Source: CAYQQJ01 sp964515945 (GTDB lineage Bacteria; Pseudomonadota; Gammaproteobacteria; Pseudomonadales; Cellvibrionaceae). Taken from it: a DNA stretch of 40,584 nt. The position numbers and the translations under genes are program-made. The stretch spans positions 1 through 40,584 of the forward strand of contig CAZEWY010000006.1 in assembly GCA_964515945.1 (NCBI GenBank), in the 5' to 3' direction. This document shows positions 32,916-40,584 of this stretch, piece by piece; position 1 is the stretch's first letter; each line of letters opens with the position of its first letter. The notes under the pieces are model-generated. The model was not told the DNA's origin, searched no databases, and was given only the letters and a program-made list of their open reading frames with translations.

Positions 32916-35150
32916 ATGAACACATTAAGCCGTAGACTTAAATTCTGGTTATTGCCGCTCGGACTTGCGGCATCCGCGGGAATTTTTCCCGCAATCGGCT
33001 ACAGCCAAAGCCTGGTGTGGTCCGATGAATTCAACAGCGGGCAACTGGACCCGAACATCTGGAACATCGAGACGGGCACCGGTGTTAACGGCAACTGGGG
33101 CACGGGGCAATTGGATCGCGCCACGGATCGTCCGGAAAATATCAATTTTGTTCAGGGTGTCAGCGGTGCCGATGGCGGCGTTCTGTCCATCACCACCCGC
33201 AAGGAATTTTATATAGATCGCGACTACACCAGCGGCCGCATCAACACCGCCGGCAAGGTCGCCTGGGGGCCGGGGCACCGCATTGAAGCGCGTGTGTGGC
33301 CACAAGATGTGCGTTATCAGGGCCAGGGCTTTGCCTTCTGGATGATGCCGGATGAAGTGCCGGCCGGTTATGACTACATCATGTGGCCCCAGGGTGGCGA
33401 AATCGACATCATGGAGTATGTCGGCTCGATTCCCTACCACAATCTGGGTACGGTGCATTACGCCTGGTTCTGGGAAGACAACCTTTACCAGGATTGGAAC
33501 CATGGTCATCTCGGCGGCTACTACAGCTACAAGGATCAGCAGGGTCCCGATGAACCCGAGTGGATCACAGTGGACCTGGGCATCACCTCCGCCATTACCC
33601 GCGTAGTGCTGAATTGGGAGGCCGCCTATGGCGAGGACTACAAGATTCAGGTTTCCAATGACAATGTCAACTGGACCGACATTTACAGCACTACCAGCGG
33701 CGACGGCGGCATTGATGATCTGAATGTTTCCGGCAGCGGTCGTTATGTGCGCATGTACGGCACTTTTAGAGGCACCGACTGGAGCTATTCGCTGTTTGAA
33801 TTCGAGATTTATTCCGGCAGCGCCAATCTGGCCCTCAACCGCCCCGCTACCGCCTCCTCGGTTCAGGGCGACGATGTGGGTCCGGCTTTGGCCGTGGATG
33901 GCCAGTACAGCACGCGCTGGAGCAGCGCCTTGCGGAATCCCGGATACGGCGGCTACCCGCCCGCGCCGGGAGATGTCACCGCAGGCAGTTCAGGTTTTCA
34001 CACCTATGGCATCGACTGGTACCAGGACCGCATGGAGTTTCATGTGGATGGCAATGTCTATCACGTCCACTACCTGAATGATGGCGCGGCCTTTCCGCCC
34101 GCCGATGGCAACGATGAAGCCCACACCCGCCTGGTCGACGGCAAGCGCGTCTACATTTCCGAATACTCCAACCATTTTCCCGAATGGCATCCCTTCGAAC
34201 ACCAGATGTACATGATCCTCAGTGCCGGTGTCGGCGGGCCTTCGGGTTTCACTTACGGCGGCGGTATTGTGCCCGAAGCCGAGTTCCCGGCGTCTGTCTA
34301 TATCGACTGGGTTCGAGTCTATCAACTGGATGGATCCACGCCGCCACCTCCACCTCCGGCCGGTGAGAATCTGGCGTTGAATCGCCCCGCGTTTGCGTCC
34401 TCCATTGAAGGCGAAGCACTTTCCGCCGATGAGGCCTTTGATGGCGATTTGAATACCCGCTGGGCAAGTGGTTGGAGTGACCCCCAGTGGATTTATGTCG
34501 ACCTCGGAGATACCTACACGATCGATGAAGTGGTACTCACCTGGGAGGCGGCCTACGCCACCCATTACCAGATTCAGGTCTCGGACGACGCCAGCAACTG
34601 GACCACCGTCTATTCCACAACCGAGGGTACCGGCGGCGTGGAAAATTTGCCCGTGAATGGCAGCGGGCGTTATGTGCGCCTCTATGGTACGGCGCGCGGA
34701 ACCGGCTACGGCTATTCGCTGTTTGAAATCGAAGTCCACGGCGATGCCGGCACCACGCCGCCGCCCCCGTCGGGCAACAAGGCGTTGAACCGTCCGGCCA
34801 CGGCATCCTCGGAGGAAGGTGCGGCCTGGAATGCGCAGGGTGCCGTCGACGGTGATAGCGGCACACGCTGGTCCAGCCAGTTCAGCGACCCCCAGTGGAT
34901 CTATATCGACCTGGGTTCGAGCCAGGCGATTTCCCGCGTGCTGCTCAACTGGGAGGGCGCCTACGGCAAGTCCTATGAAATTCAGGTATCGGACGACGCC
35001 AGCAACTGGACCAGCATTTATTCGACCACCACTGGCGACGGAGGCATCGATGACATTAACCTCTCCGGCAACGGACGCTATGTGCGCATGGTCGGCAGCG
35101 AGCGCGGTACCGGCTATGGTTATTCGCTGTGGGAGTTTGAAGTCTACTAA
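32916..35150 (+). CDS. Secreted GH16 beta-glucanase with an internal (permuted) CBM32 and two C-terminal CBM32 modules
   Basis: The start at 32916 has GGAGG eight bases upstream (a GTG 15 bases earlier is unlikely). The 744-residue protein has a signal peptide and the GH16 N-terminal half (about residues 33-212) with active site GGEIDIMEYVG, Glu162/Asp164/Glu167. Then comes a foreign module of about 130 residues (about 213-342), and the GH16 C-terminal half (about 343-472; FHTYGIDWYQDRMEFHVDG to YIDWVRVYQL). The foreign module is a CBM32/discoidin domain with its halves in swapped order. Proline-rich linkers (STPPPPPPAG, TTPPPPSG) join two ordinary CBM32 modules (34370-34740 and 34776-35150). 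Probably a laminarinase-type beta-glucanase; exact specificity is open. Confidence 0.92.
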   Translation: MNTLSRRLKFWLLPLGLAASAGIFPAIGYSQSLVWSDEFNSGQLDPNIWNIETGTGVNGNWGTGQLDRATDRPENINFVQGVSGADGGVLSITTRKEFYIDRDYTSGRINTAGKVAWGPGHRIEARVWPQDVRYQGQGFAFWMMPDEVPAGYDYIMWPQGGEIDIMEYVGSIPYHNLGTVHYAWFWEDNLYQDWNHGHLGGYYSYKDQQGPDEPEWITVDLGITSAITRVVLNWEAAYGEDYKIQVSNDNVNWTDIYSTTSGDGGIDDLNVSGSGRYVRMYGTFRGTDWSYSLFEFEIYSGSANLALNRPATASSVQGDDVGPALAVDGQYSTRWSSALRNPGYGGYPPAPGDVTAGSSGFHTYGIDWYQDRMEFHVDGNVYHVHYLNDGAAFPPADGNDEAHTRLVDGKRVYISEYSNHFPEWHPFEHQMYMILSAGVGGPSGFTYGGGIVPEAEFPASVYIDWVRVYQLDGSTPPPPPPAGENLALNRPAFASSIEGEALSADEAFDGDLNTRWASGWSDPQWIYVDLGDTYTIDEVVLTWEAAYATHYQIQVSDDASNWTTVYSTTEGTGGVENLPVNGSGRYVRLYGTARGTGYGYSLFEIEVHGDAGTTPPPPSGNKALNRPATASSEEGAAWNAQGAVDGDSGTRWSSQFSDPQWIYIDLGSSQAISRVLLNWEGAYGKSYEIQVSDDASNWTSIYSTTTGDGGIDDINLSGNGRYVRMVGSERGTGYGYSLWEFEVY
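33552..33941 (+). other. Circularly permuted CBM32 domain inserted in the GH16 catalytic domain
   Basis: The segment starts with what is normally the middle of a CBM32 (EWITVDLGITSAITRVVLNW, compare PQWIYVDLGSSQAISRVLLNW, one residue longer, in the C-terminal module). It runs through the usual end (GRYVRMYG, YSLFEFEIYSG) and only then gives the usual beginning (ANLALNRPATASS, AVDG, STRWSSALRNP). The GH16 sequence resumes at GYGGYPPAPGDV. Normal order would be NLALNRPA...TRWSS...EWITVDLG...FEFEIY. Confidence 0.85.
34776..35150 (+). repeat. Near-identical CBM32-coding repeat (partner at 32325-32699)
   Basis: The last 375 bases of the two glucanase genes encode C-terminal CBM32 modules of equal length (124 residues). 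I count about 14 differing residues, ten of them in the first 30; from GTRWSS to the end only four differ. The DNA is also near-identical there. This points to recent module duplication or gene conversion. Confidence 0.85.
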
Positions 35151-35190
35151 GCCGGTCTTTACCGGTAGTTGTTTTTATGCGGGGACGTTT

Positions 35191-35218
35191 GGGGCGATAT
35201 AAAATCGCCCCTTTTTTT
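35191..35218 (+). terminator. Intrinsic terminator after the second glucanase gene
   Basis: GGGGCGAT and ATCGCCCC form a perfect 8-bp stem around 5 bases, followed by seven T, 40 bp past the stop. Confidence 0.9.
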
Positions 35219-35648
35219 GTTCGCGTTTCCTGAAAATGCCCTGATGGAAATACTTTGTCCCCGGGAATACCATCAGCCAACTTCCCATAAGAAAATACCG
35301 TCTGTCGCGTTAACCTACCGTCCACTCCGCACCAAAAAGTAGCTGGCCTATTTTTTGCTCTTGCCCTTCGCACCTTAAACACATTTTGCGAATCGGTCCT
35401 CTTTTCACTGTGCTCCACTGTGCCCGTTCTCAATGCACGTAACCATTTCGCAACGTCGTTTCCCGGCTTTTCAAAACAACCGGGAGGGTAGGGTTTACGC
35501 AAAACTTTAGTAAATTTTACAAATGTCGCAATTCAAAATATTTCTTGTGGACTCCGAATACCACCTAGGCATAATGAAGTAGAAATCTTGCTCTATTATT
35601 ATTCTTTTGTATAAAAATTTTTATTATCGAATCACCGAGATATAACCG
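35219..35648. other. 430-bp stretch without a recognised gene
   Basis: No coding frame here has a plausible start, ribosome site and protein-like composition. The last 130 bases are AT-rich and should hold the promoter of the diguanylate cyclase gene. No repeat or RNA gene was recognised. Confidence 0.6.
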
Positions 35649-37052
35649 ATGAGGCCGAAGCGTAGTAAAGACAAGATCTTGGTTGTGAACGGCTGTTCGG
35701 AAGTGAAGGAGCAACTGGGTAAAATCCTTGGCGGAATTTTTTCGCTTACCTATGTCGAGGGCGATGATCAGGCACTGGAAACCGCACAGAACGAAAGACC
35801 TTGCCTGATTCTTACGGAACCCGATAAGGCAAATGGTGAGAAATTTGATCTGTGCAGACGCATTACGCGCGAAGCGGATCTGTCGACCATCCCCGTGGTC
35901 GTCATTATCGAGCGCGAAGCCATTGAAGATATGACCAAGGGATTTTATCTCGGCGCTTCCGACTACATTACCAAACCGCTGATTGCCGCGGAGGTTCTGG
36001 CGCGGATCGGTGGTCAACTGGAACTCGCTTCGACCAGCATGGCACTCAAGGAGGCGCGACACCGGGAAATTTCCTATGCCCAGGACGCCGAGCAGGCGTT
36101 CAATCTCTCCCAGGCCGACCTTGTTGAAGACGAAGAAAAACAACGCATCCTATTGGTGGACGACTATCCGGGAAATCTCGATGCCCTCACCACTGTACTT
36201 CAGGAGTTTTATGAGGTAGCCACAGCCTCCAACGGGAAAGATGCCATAGAGATGGCGTTGGCCGATCCCTTTGATCTGATTATGCTGGATGTCATGATGC
36301 CGGAAATGGACGGCTATGAAGTCTGCCGGCAACTGAAAAAACATGAGCGAACCGCCGAAATACCCATCATTTTTGTTACCGGCAAAGCCCAGATTCAGGA
36401 CGAGGCACGGGGTCTCGATCTGGGCGCAATGGATTATATTTCCAAACCCTACAGCCTGGCAGTGGTCATGGCTCGTGTGCGCAATCACATGGCAGCCGTT
36501 CGCTATCGCAAAAAACTGAAAAGTTATTCCTATATCGACGGCTTGACTGAATTGCCGAACCGGCGTCAGTTCGACGAAGTGATGCAAAAGGAATGGCAGA
36601 GAGCGGTTCGGGAACAGAACGAAATTTCGGTCATCCTGATCGACATCGATTACTTCAAACCCTATAACGATTACTACGGCCACGTCGTCGGCGATGAATG
36701 TCTGCACAAGATTGCCACCGCACTGGGCAGCTGCCGACGACGGGCCAGTGACTTCGTCGGGCGCTACGGAGGTGAAGAGTTCGTCGCCATACTGCCCAAC
36801 ACCAAGCTCGAAGGCGCCTATCACATGGCGGAGGAAATGCTGGAAAGGGTGCGGGCGCTCAATATTGCCCATAAACTCAACCCGAACGAAGAAAAGGTGA
36901 CCGTGAGCATTGGTGTTGCCGCTTGTCTGCCAACGGTGGATCTCCCTTACAAGTCCCTTCTGACAGCAGCCGATCAACGCCTCTATGCCGCCAAGCAGGC
37001 AGGCCGCAATCGCGTGGAAGCCGAACCTTTCGAACCCGGCGAATCAACTTGA
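35649..37052 (+). CDS. PleD-like diguanylate cyclase: degenerate REC - REC - GGDEF
   Basis: The 467-residue protein has two receiver domains and a C-terminal GGDEF domain. In the first receiver (about 9-125) the phospho-acceptor position reads LILTEPDK, so the Asp is missing and the domain is probably structural, as in PleD. The second (about 163-285) is intact, with VDDYPGN and Asp214 in LIMLDVMMPEMDG, and Lys in ISKPY. The GGDEF domain carries RYGGEEF (374-378) and the product-inhibition I-site RASD (365-368), so it should make c-di-GMP and be feedback-inhibited. It has no TM segment. It stands alone, with no kinase beside it. Confidence 0.95.
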   Translation: MRPKRSKDKILVVNGCSEVKEQLGKILGGIFSLTYVEGDDQALETAQNERPCLILTEPDKANGEKFDLCRRITREADLSTIPVVVIIEREAIEDMTKGFYLGASDYITKPLIAAEVLARIGGQLELASTSMALKEARHREISYAQDAEQAFNLSQADLVEDEEKQRILLVDDYPGNLDALTTVLQEFYEVATASNGKDAIEMALADPFDLIMLDVMMPEMDGYEVCRQLKKHERTAEIPIIFVTGKAQIQDEARGLDLGAMDYISKPYSLAVVMARVRNHMAAVRYRKKLKSYSYIDGLTELPNRRQFDEVMQKEWQRAVREQNEISVILIDIDYFKPYNDYYGHVVGDECLHKIATALGSCRRRASDFVGRYGGEEFVAILPNTKLEGAYHMAEEMLERVRALNIAHKLNPNEEKVTVSIGVAACLPTVDLPYKSLLTAADQRLYAAKQAGRNRVEAEPFEPGEST

Positions 37053-37192
37053 TTCCGCCAGCACATCGCAAGATTCCTGACTTATTTCAATGATAAAATT
37101 CAGTTTTCATTTCCTGCACTCCACAACCTCCTGAAAGTTCCACTCGAGGATAAGTTCGCGCTTTTTTACGCAATCGCCACAGGAAGATCACT

Positions 37193-38497
37193 TTGCAGCC
37201 AACCACCACGCAGCTGACGCGAGATATCGGTCTGATCGGCGCCATTACCATGGGATTGGGTGCAATTCTGGGCACCGGAGTCTTTGTCAGTATTGGTATT
37301 GCAGCGGGCATTGCCGGACCCGCCGTGGTACTGGCCACCGCCCTGGCGGCGGCACTGGCTGCCTGCAACGGTCTGAGCAGCGCGCAACTGGCAGCGAGTC
37401 ATTCGGTCAGTGGCGGCACCTACGAATACGGCTACCGGTACTTGAACAGCAGCCTGGGCTTTACCGCGGGCTGGATGTTTTTACTGGCCAAGTCGGCATC
37501 GGCGGCGACAGCGGCACTCGGCTTCGCAGGCTATCTGCTCAACGCCCTGAATCTTTCTCAAGGGTATCGAATATCCCTGGCATTTGTAGCGGTGGTGCTT
37601 GTCACTCTGACGGTACTGGGTGGCATGAGACGCACGACCCTGATCAATATCGCTGTGGTTTCAGTTACTTTGGTGGCACTGCTGATGTTTGCGACTCTGG
37701 GCGCACCCGCCGTTGCCAGTGAAAATTTCACGCCCTTTTTCTCCACTGCATCCGACACAACAGCCGGTAACCTGGCACTGCTTTTCGAGGCCACGGCGCT
37801 GATGTTTGTGGCCTACACCGGCTATGGACGTATTGCCACCATGGGGGAGGAAGTTCACAACCCGAAAACCACCATTCCCAAAGCCATCATCATCACCATG
37901 GTGGTCACCATGGTTCTGTACATCACTGTAGTGACAGTGGCTATCGGCATTCTCGGTGCGGATGCTTTGCGCGCTGCGACTGTCACCCAGGCTGCACCTC
38001 TCGCGGTCGCGGCAGGGCAAGTCGACAAATTTGGTCTTGTCGAACTTATGGCCATCGGCGCCATTACGGCCATGCTCGGAGTCTTGTTGAATCTTGTTCT
38101 GGGGCTGTCGCGCGTACTTCTGGCAATGGGGCGCCGTCGCGATATGCCGGCCTTGTTCGAGCGCTTAAATAAAAGCGCGACAACTCCCACCTGGGCAACG
38201 CTCGGCGTAGGCGCGCTCGTCGCGGGATTGGTATTGATTGGTGATATTAAAACCACTTGGTCCTTCAGCGCCTTTACCGTCTTGGTTTATTACGCCATCA
38301 CCAATCTCGCAGCGCTAAAACTACCCGCCGCGCAGCGACTCTACCCGCGCTGGATTGCCCTTCTCGGTCTGCTCAGTTGTCTGTTCCTGGCCTTTTGGGT
38401 GGAGTGGCAGACGTGGTTGACGGGATTGGGAATGATTGTCGCCGGTCTCGCCTGGCATTGGATGATGCGACGTCGACGGCGGGCCACCATTCCATAA
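37193..38497 (+). CDS. APC-family amino-acid permease
   Basis: The 434-residue protein has about 12 membrane helices and the APC-superfamily first helix GAITMGLGAILGTGVFVSIG (the unwound GxG substrate-binding segment), then ALAACNGLSSAQLAAS and SGGTYEYGYRYL, and YTGYGRIATMGEEVHNPKTT in helix 6-7. It probably imports an amino acid or amine with H+ or Na+. The start is a TTG at 37193, supported by AGGAAG just upstream; no ATG occurs before the first helix. Its TAA is immediately followed by the stop of the convergent ABC-F gene. Confidence 0.9.
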   Translation: MQPTTTQLTRDIGLIGAITMGLGAILGTGVFVSIGIAAGIAGPAVVLATALAAALAACNGLSSAQLAASHSVSGGTYEYGYRYLNSSLGFTAGWMFLLAKSASAATAALGFAGYLLNALNLSQGYRISLAFVAVVLVTLTVLGGMRRTTLINIAVVSVTLVALLMFATLGAPAVASENFTPFFSTASDTTAGNLALLFEATALMFVAYTGYGRIATMGEEVHNPKTTIPKAIIITMVVTMVLYITVVTVAIGILGADALRAATVTQAAPLAVAAGQVDKFGLVELMAIGAITAMLGVLLNLVLGLSRVLLAMGRRRDMPALFERLNKSATTPTWATLGVGALVAGLVLIGDIKTTWSFSAFTVLVYYAITNLAALKLPAAQRLYPRWIALLGLLSCLFLAFWVEWQTWLTGLGMIVAGLAWHWMMRRRRRATIP

Positions 38498-40405
38498 CTA
38501 CTCCGTCTGGGCCTCTTCCAGCTCTTCGCTGGCGGCCAGCCAACGCTCTTCGATGTCATCCAATTCCTGACGGGCTTGACCCTGTTCCTTGAGCAGGGGT
38601 TCCAGATCCTGCGCGCGGCCACCTTCGTATAAAGTGGCGTCCGCCAGCTTGTCCTCAATCGATTGCAGCTTGGCCTGCAACCGGTCCATTTCCTTTTCAA
38701 GTTTTTTGATGGCTTGCGTCAAGGGTTTGAGTTGCTCGCGCCGCGCCGCCGCCTGTTGGCGTTGTTCTTTTTTATCGGCTTTTGATTCAGCTTTGTCGCG
38801 TCCGGTCGCGGTCGTTTGCGTTTCCTCAACTTTGGCCGCGTCACTCAGCCAGCGCTGGTAATCCTGCAGGTCGCCTTCAAAGGGCACCACCTTGCCGCTA
38901 TCCACCAACAGAAAATCATCGACGGTATTGCGCAGCAGATGGCGGTCGTGGGACACCACCACTATGGCACCTTCAAAACCCTGTAAAGCGACCGTCAACG
39001 CGTGGCGCATTTCCAGATCCAGGTGGTTGGTGGGCTCGTCCATCAGGAGCACGTTGGGTTTTTGCCAGGCCACTATGGCGAGTGCCAGGCGCGCTTTTTC
39101 GCCGCCGGAAAAATGCGTGATGGGTTCGAATGCCTTATCGCCGCGAAAATCGAAGCCGCCGAGAAAATTGCGGATGTCCTGCTCGCTGGCCTCGGGCGAC
39201 AACCGCTGGATATGCAATGCCGGTGATGCCTTCAGGTCCAGAGCCTCCAACTGGTGCTGCGCAAAATAACCCAGTTTGAGATTGGCACCATCCACTTTGC
39301 TGCCGGAAATCAGCGCTATTTCACCCGCCAGTGTTTTCATCAGAGTGGATTTGCCAGCGCCATTGTGTCCGAGCAGGCCGATGCGACTGCTGCTCAGAAT
39401 GCTCAGTTCGATATTGCTGACCAGCGCTTTATTGCCGTAACCAATACTCGCTTCCGACAAAGTAATCTGGTTTTGTGAGCTTTTCGCCGCCACCGGAAAT
39501 ACAAAATGAAATGGCGAGTCAATATGCGCCGGCGCAATTTTTTCCATGCGCTCCAGTTCCTTCAGTCGGCTCTGGGCCTGTTTGGCCTTGGTGGCCTTGG
39601 CGCGAAAACGCCGTACGAAATCATCGATTTCAGCGATGCGCTGTTGTTGTTTTTCAAACGAGGCCTGTTGTTGCGCCAGACGTTCGGCACGCTGCCGCTC
39701 GAAGGCGGAATAGTTGCCATTGTAGGTGATCAGTTGCTTGTTTTCGAAACTGATAATGCCACCGACAACATTGTCGAGAAAATCCCGATCGTGGGAAATA
39801 ATCAACAGTGTGCCAGGATAACGTTGCAGCCATTGTTCCAACCACAGGGTCGCATCCAGATCCAGGTGGTTGGTGGGCTCGTCGAGCAGCAACAGGTCCG
39901 AAGGGCACATCAGCGCCCGGGCCAGATTCAGACGAATGCGCCAGCCGCCGGAAAAATCCTGTACGGCGCGACCGGTATCGTCCTTGCCTACAAACCCCAG
40001 ACCGTGTAGCAACTGCTGCGCCCGCGCCGGCGCGCTGTAGCCGTCGATAGCTTCCAGTTCACCAAACAGCCGAGCCAGGGTTTCACCCTCGCCCTGCGCA
40101 TCCGCCTGGGCAATGGCCGTTTCCAGCCGACGCAGCTCCGTATCCCCATCCAGCACATAGTCCAGCGCCGATCTGCCGCTGGCGTGAACCTCCTGGGCCA
40201 TGTGCGCGATACGCCACTGGCGCGGCACCTCGCAGGAACCGCTGTCCGACTGCAACTGCCCCAGCAGCAATTTGAACAAGCTGGTTTTGCCGCTGCCGTT
40301 GGCGCCAATCAAGCCCCATTTTTGTCCGGCATGGACAGTCAGGTTCACATTGTCCAGCAGAATTTTGGTGCCGAGCTGTAAGCCCACTTGTTGCAATTGA
40401 ATCAT
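38498..40405 (-). CDS. yheS: ABC-F ATPase, YheS-type
   Basis: The start at 40405 fits the family N-terminus (MIQLQQVGLQLGTKILLDN); the frame stays open to 40525 but the extension is not protein-like. The 635-residue protein has two ABC domains: Walker A GLIGANGSGKTS and LLGHNGAGKST, signature FSGGWRIRL and FSGGEKARLALA, Walker B LLLLDEPTNHLDLDA and VLLMDEPTNHLDLEM, with no membrane segments. The linker between them has the ABC-F interdomain helices (RFRAKATKAKQAQSRLKELE). A charged coiled coil forms the C-terminus (about 535-635). ABC-F proteins bind the ribosomal E site and relieve stalled translation. The gene is convergent and exactly adjacent to the permease gene. Confidence 0.92.
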   Translation of the reverse strand: MIQLQQVGLQLGTKILLDNVNLTVHAGQKWGLIGANGSGKTSLFKLLLGQLQSDSGSCEVPRQWRIAHMAQEVHASGRSALDYVLDGDTELRRLETAIAQADAQGEGETLARLFGELEAIDGYSAPARAQQLLHGLGFVGKDDTGRAVQDFSGGWRIRLNLARALMCPSDLLLLDEPTNHLDLDATLWLEQWLQRYPGTLLIISHDRDFLDNVVGGIISFENKQLITYNGNYSAFERQRAERLAQQQASFEKQQQRIAEIDDFVRRFRAKATKAKQAQSRLKELERMEKIAPAHIDSPFHFVFPVAAKSSQNQITLSEASIGYGNKALVSNIELSILSSSRIGLLGHNGAGKSTLMKTLAGEIALISGSKVDGANLKLGYFAQHQLEALDLKASPALHIQRLSPEASEQDIRNFLGGFDFRGDKAFEPITHFSGGEKARLALAIVAWQKPNVLLMDEPTNHLDLEMRHALTVALQGFEGAIVVVSHDRHLLRNTVDDFLLVDSGKVVPFEGDLQDYQRWLSDAAKVEETQTTATGRDKAESKADKKEQRQQAAARREQLKPLTQAIKKLEKEMDRLQAKLQSIEDKLADATLYEGGRAQDLEPLLKEQGQARQELDDIEERWLAASEELEEAQTE

Positions 40406-40482
40406 TTCGGAGGAGTCACTTTTGGGACGTTTCTGGATGACTGATGGTGATGGGCATTGTACACGTTGGCGAGGCACAAGCT

Positions 40483-40517
40483 GGCCGCTCATGGGCATCT
40501 GATGTTCATGAGCGGCC
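40483..40517. repeat. 11-bp perfect inverted repeat upstream of the ABC-F gene
   Basis: GGCCGCTCATG (40483-40493) and CATGAGCGGCC (40507-40517) are exact inverted copies around 13 bases, followed by TTTT on the plus strand. It lies about 80-110 bp upstream of the ABC-F start. It could be a plus-strand terminator or a hairpin in the ABC-F leader. Beyond it, to 40584, nothing is recognised. Confidence 0.5.
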
Positions 40518-40584
40518 TTTTCCAACCTAAGGCATGGGCAGTTTCTTGTTCCTTTTCATTCGACACATCCCTGTGCCTCACCCT

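Noticed and set aside
35056..35502. 148-codon open frame on the minus strand across the glucanase terminator
   Set aside because: It runs through a strong terminator hairpin and the coding end of the glucanase gene, and lacks a ribosome site and domain.
40406..40525. 40-residue N-terminal extension of the ABC-F protein
   Set aside because: The family starts at the MIQLQQ segment; the extension contains a palindrome and has no family similarity.

Overview
This window looks like a draft-assembly piece (there is a 10-base run of N at 27250-27259) of a polysaccharide-degrading gammaproteobacterium of the Cellvibrionaceae/Microbulbiferaceae type. The evidence is poly-serine linkers in a secreted chitinase, large modular glycoside hydrolases with CBM6/CBM13/CBM32 modules, and several sugar-acid pathways. 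No rRNA, tRNA, CRISPR array, phage structural gene or transposase was recognised.

Left flank (1-5.1 kb): three toxin-antitoxin-like pieces lie within 5 kb, all on the minus strand. They are a truncated AbiEi-like gene at the edge, a winged-helix/nucleotidyltransferase pair, and a RES/Xre pair with a perfect palindromic operator. An acidic lipoprotein gene and a secreted GH18 chitinase lie between them.

5.1-9.8 kb: a DUF475 (TerC-like) membrane protein, a cytochrome b561-type/PepSY pair with overlapping genes, a secreted esterase, and a membrane-anchored MORN-repeat protein fused to a C13 (legumain/caspase-like) peptidase.

9.9-19.0 kb: a sugar-acid catabolic cluster in two divergent arms. 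The minus arm is a DHDPS/NAL-family aldolase, an enolase-superfamily dehydratase (4-nt overlap) and an IclR regulator. The plus arm is dgoK, dgoA, an SDR dehydrogenase, an aldose-1-epimerase-like protein, a 160-bp palindromic element, a GH105-like unsaturated uronyl hydrolase and a second enolase-superfamily enzyme. Two matching operator-like sequences lie in the divergent promoter region. Together the genes suggest release of unsaturated uronides or galactose-type sugars, oxidation and dehydration to 2-keto-3-deoxy acids, and cleavage to pyruvate and a triose or triose phosphate.

19.3-26.1 kb: a secreted astacin metalloprotease carrying beta-gamma-crystallin, ricin-type and CBM6 modules, a DUF4377-like lipoprotein, an acyltransferase-3/SGNH membrane protein, and an unusually long L-fuconate-dehydratase family enzyme.

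26.2-35.2 kb: a LytS-type histidine kinase and LytTR response regulator directly precede two very large secreted beta-glucanases. The first joins GH16 and GH128 catalytic domains in one chain. The second is a GH16 enzyme whose catalytic domain is interrupted by what reads as a circularly permuted CBM32 domain. This is the most unusual object in the window. Both glucanase genes end in strong intrinsic terminators.

35.6-40.6 kb: a PleD-like diguanylate cyclase, an APC-family amino-acid permease and, convergent with it with no intergenic base, a YheS-type ABC-F ATPase.
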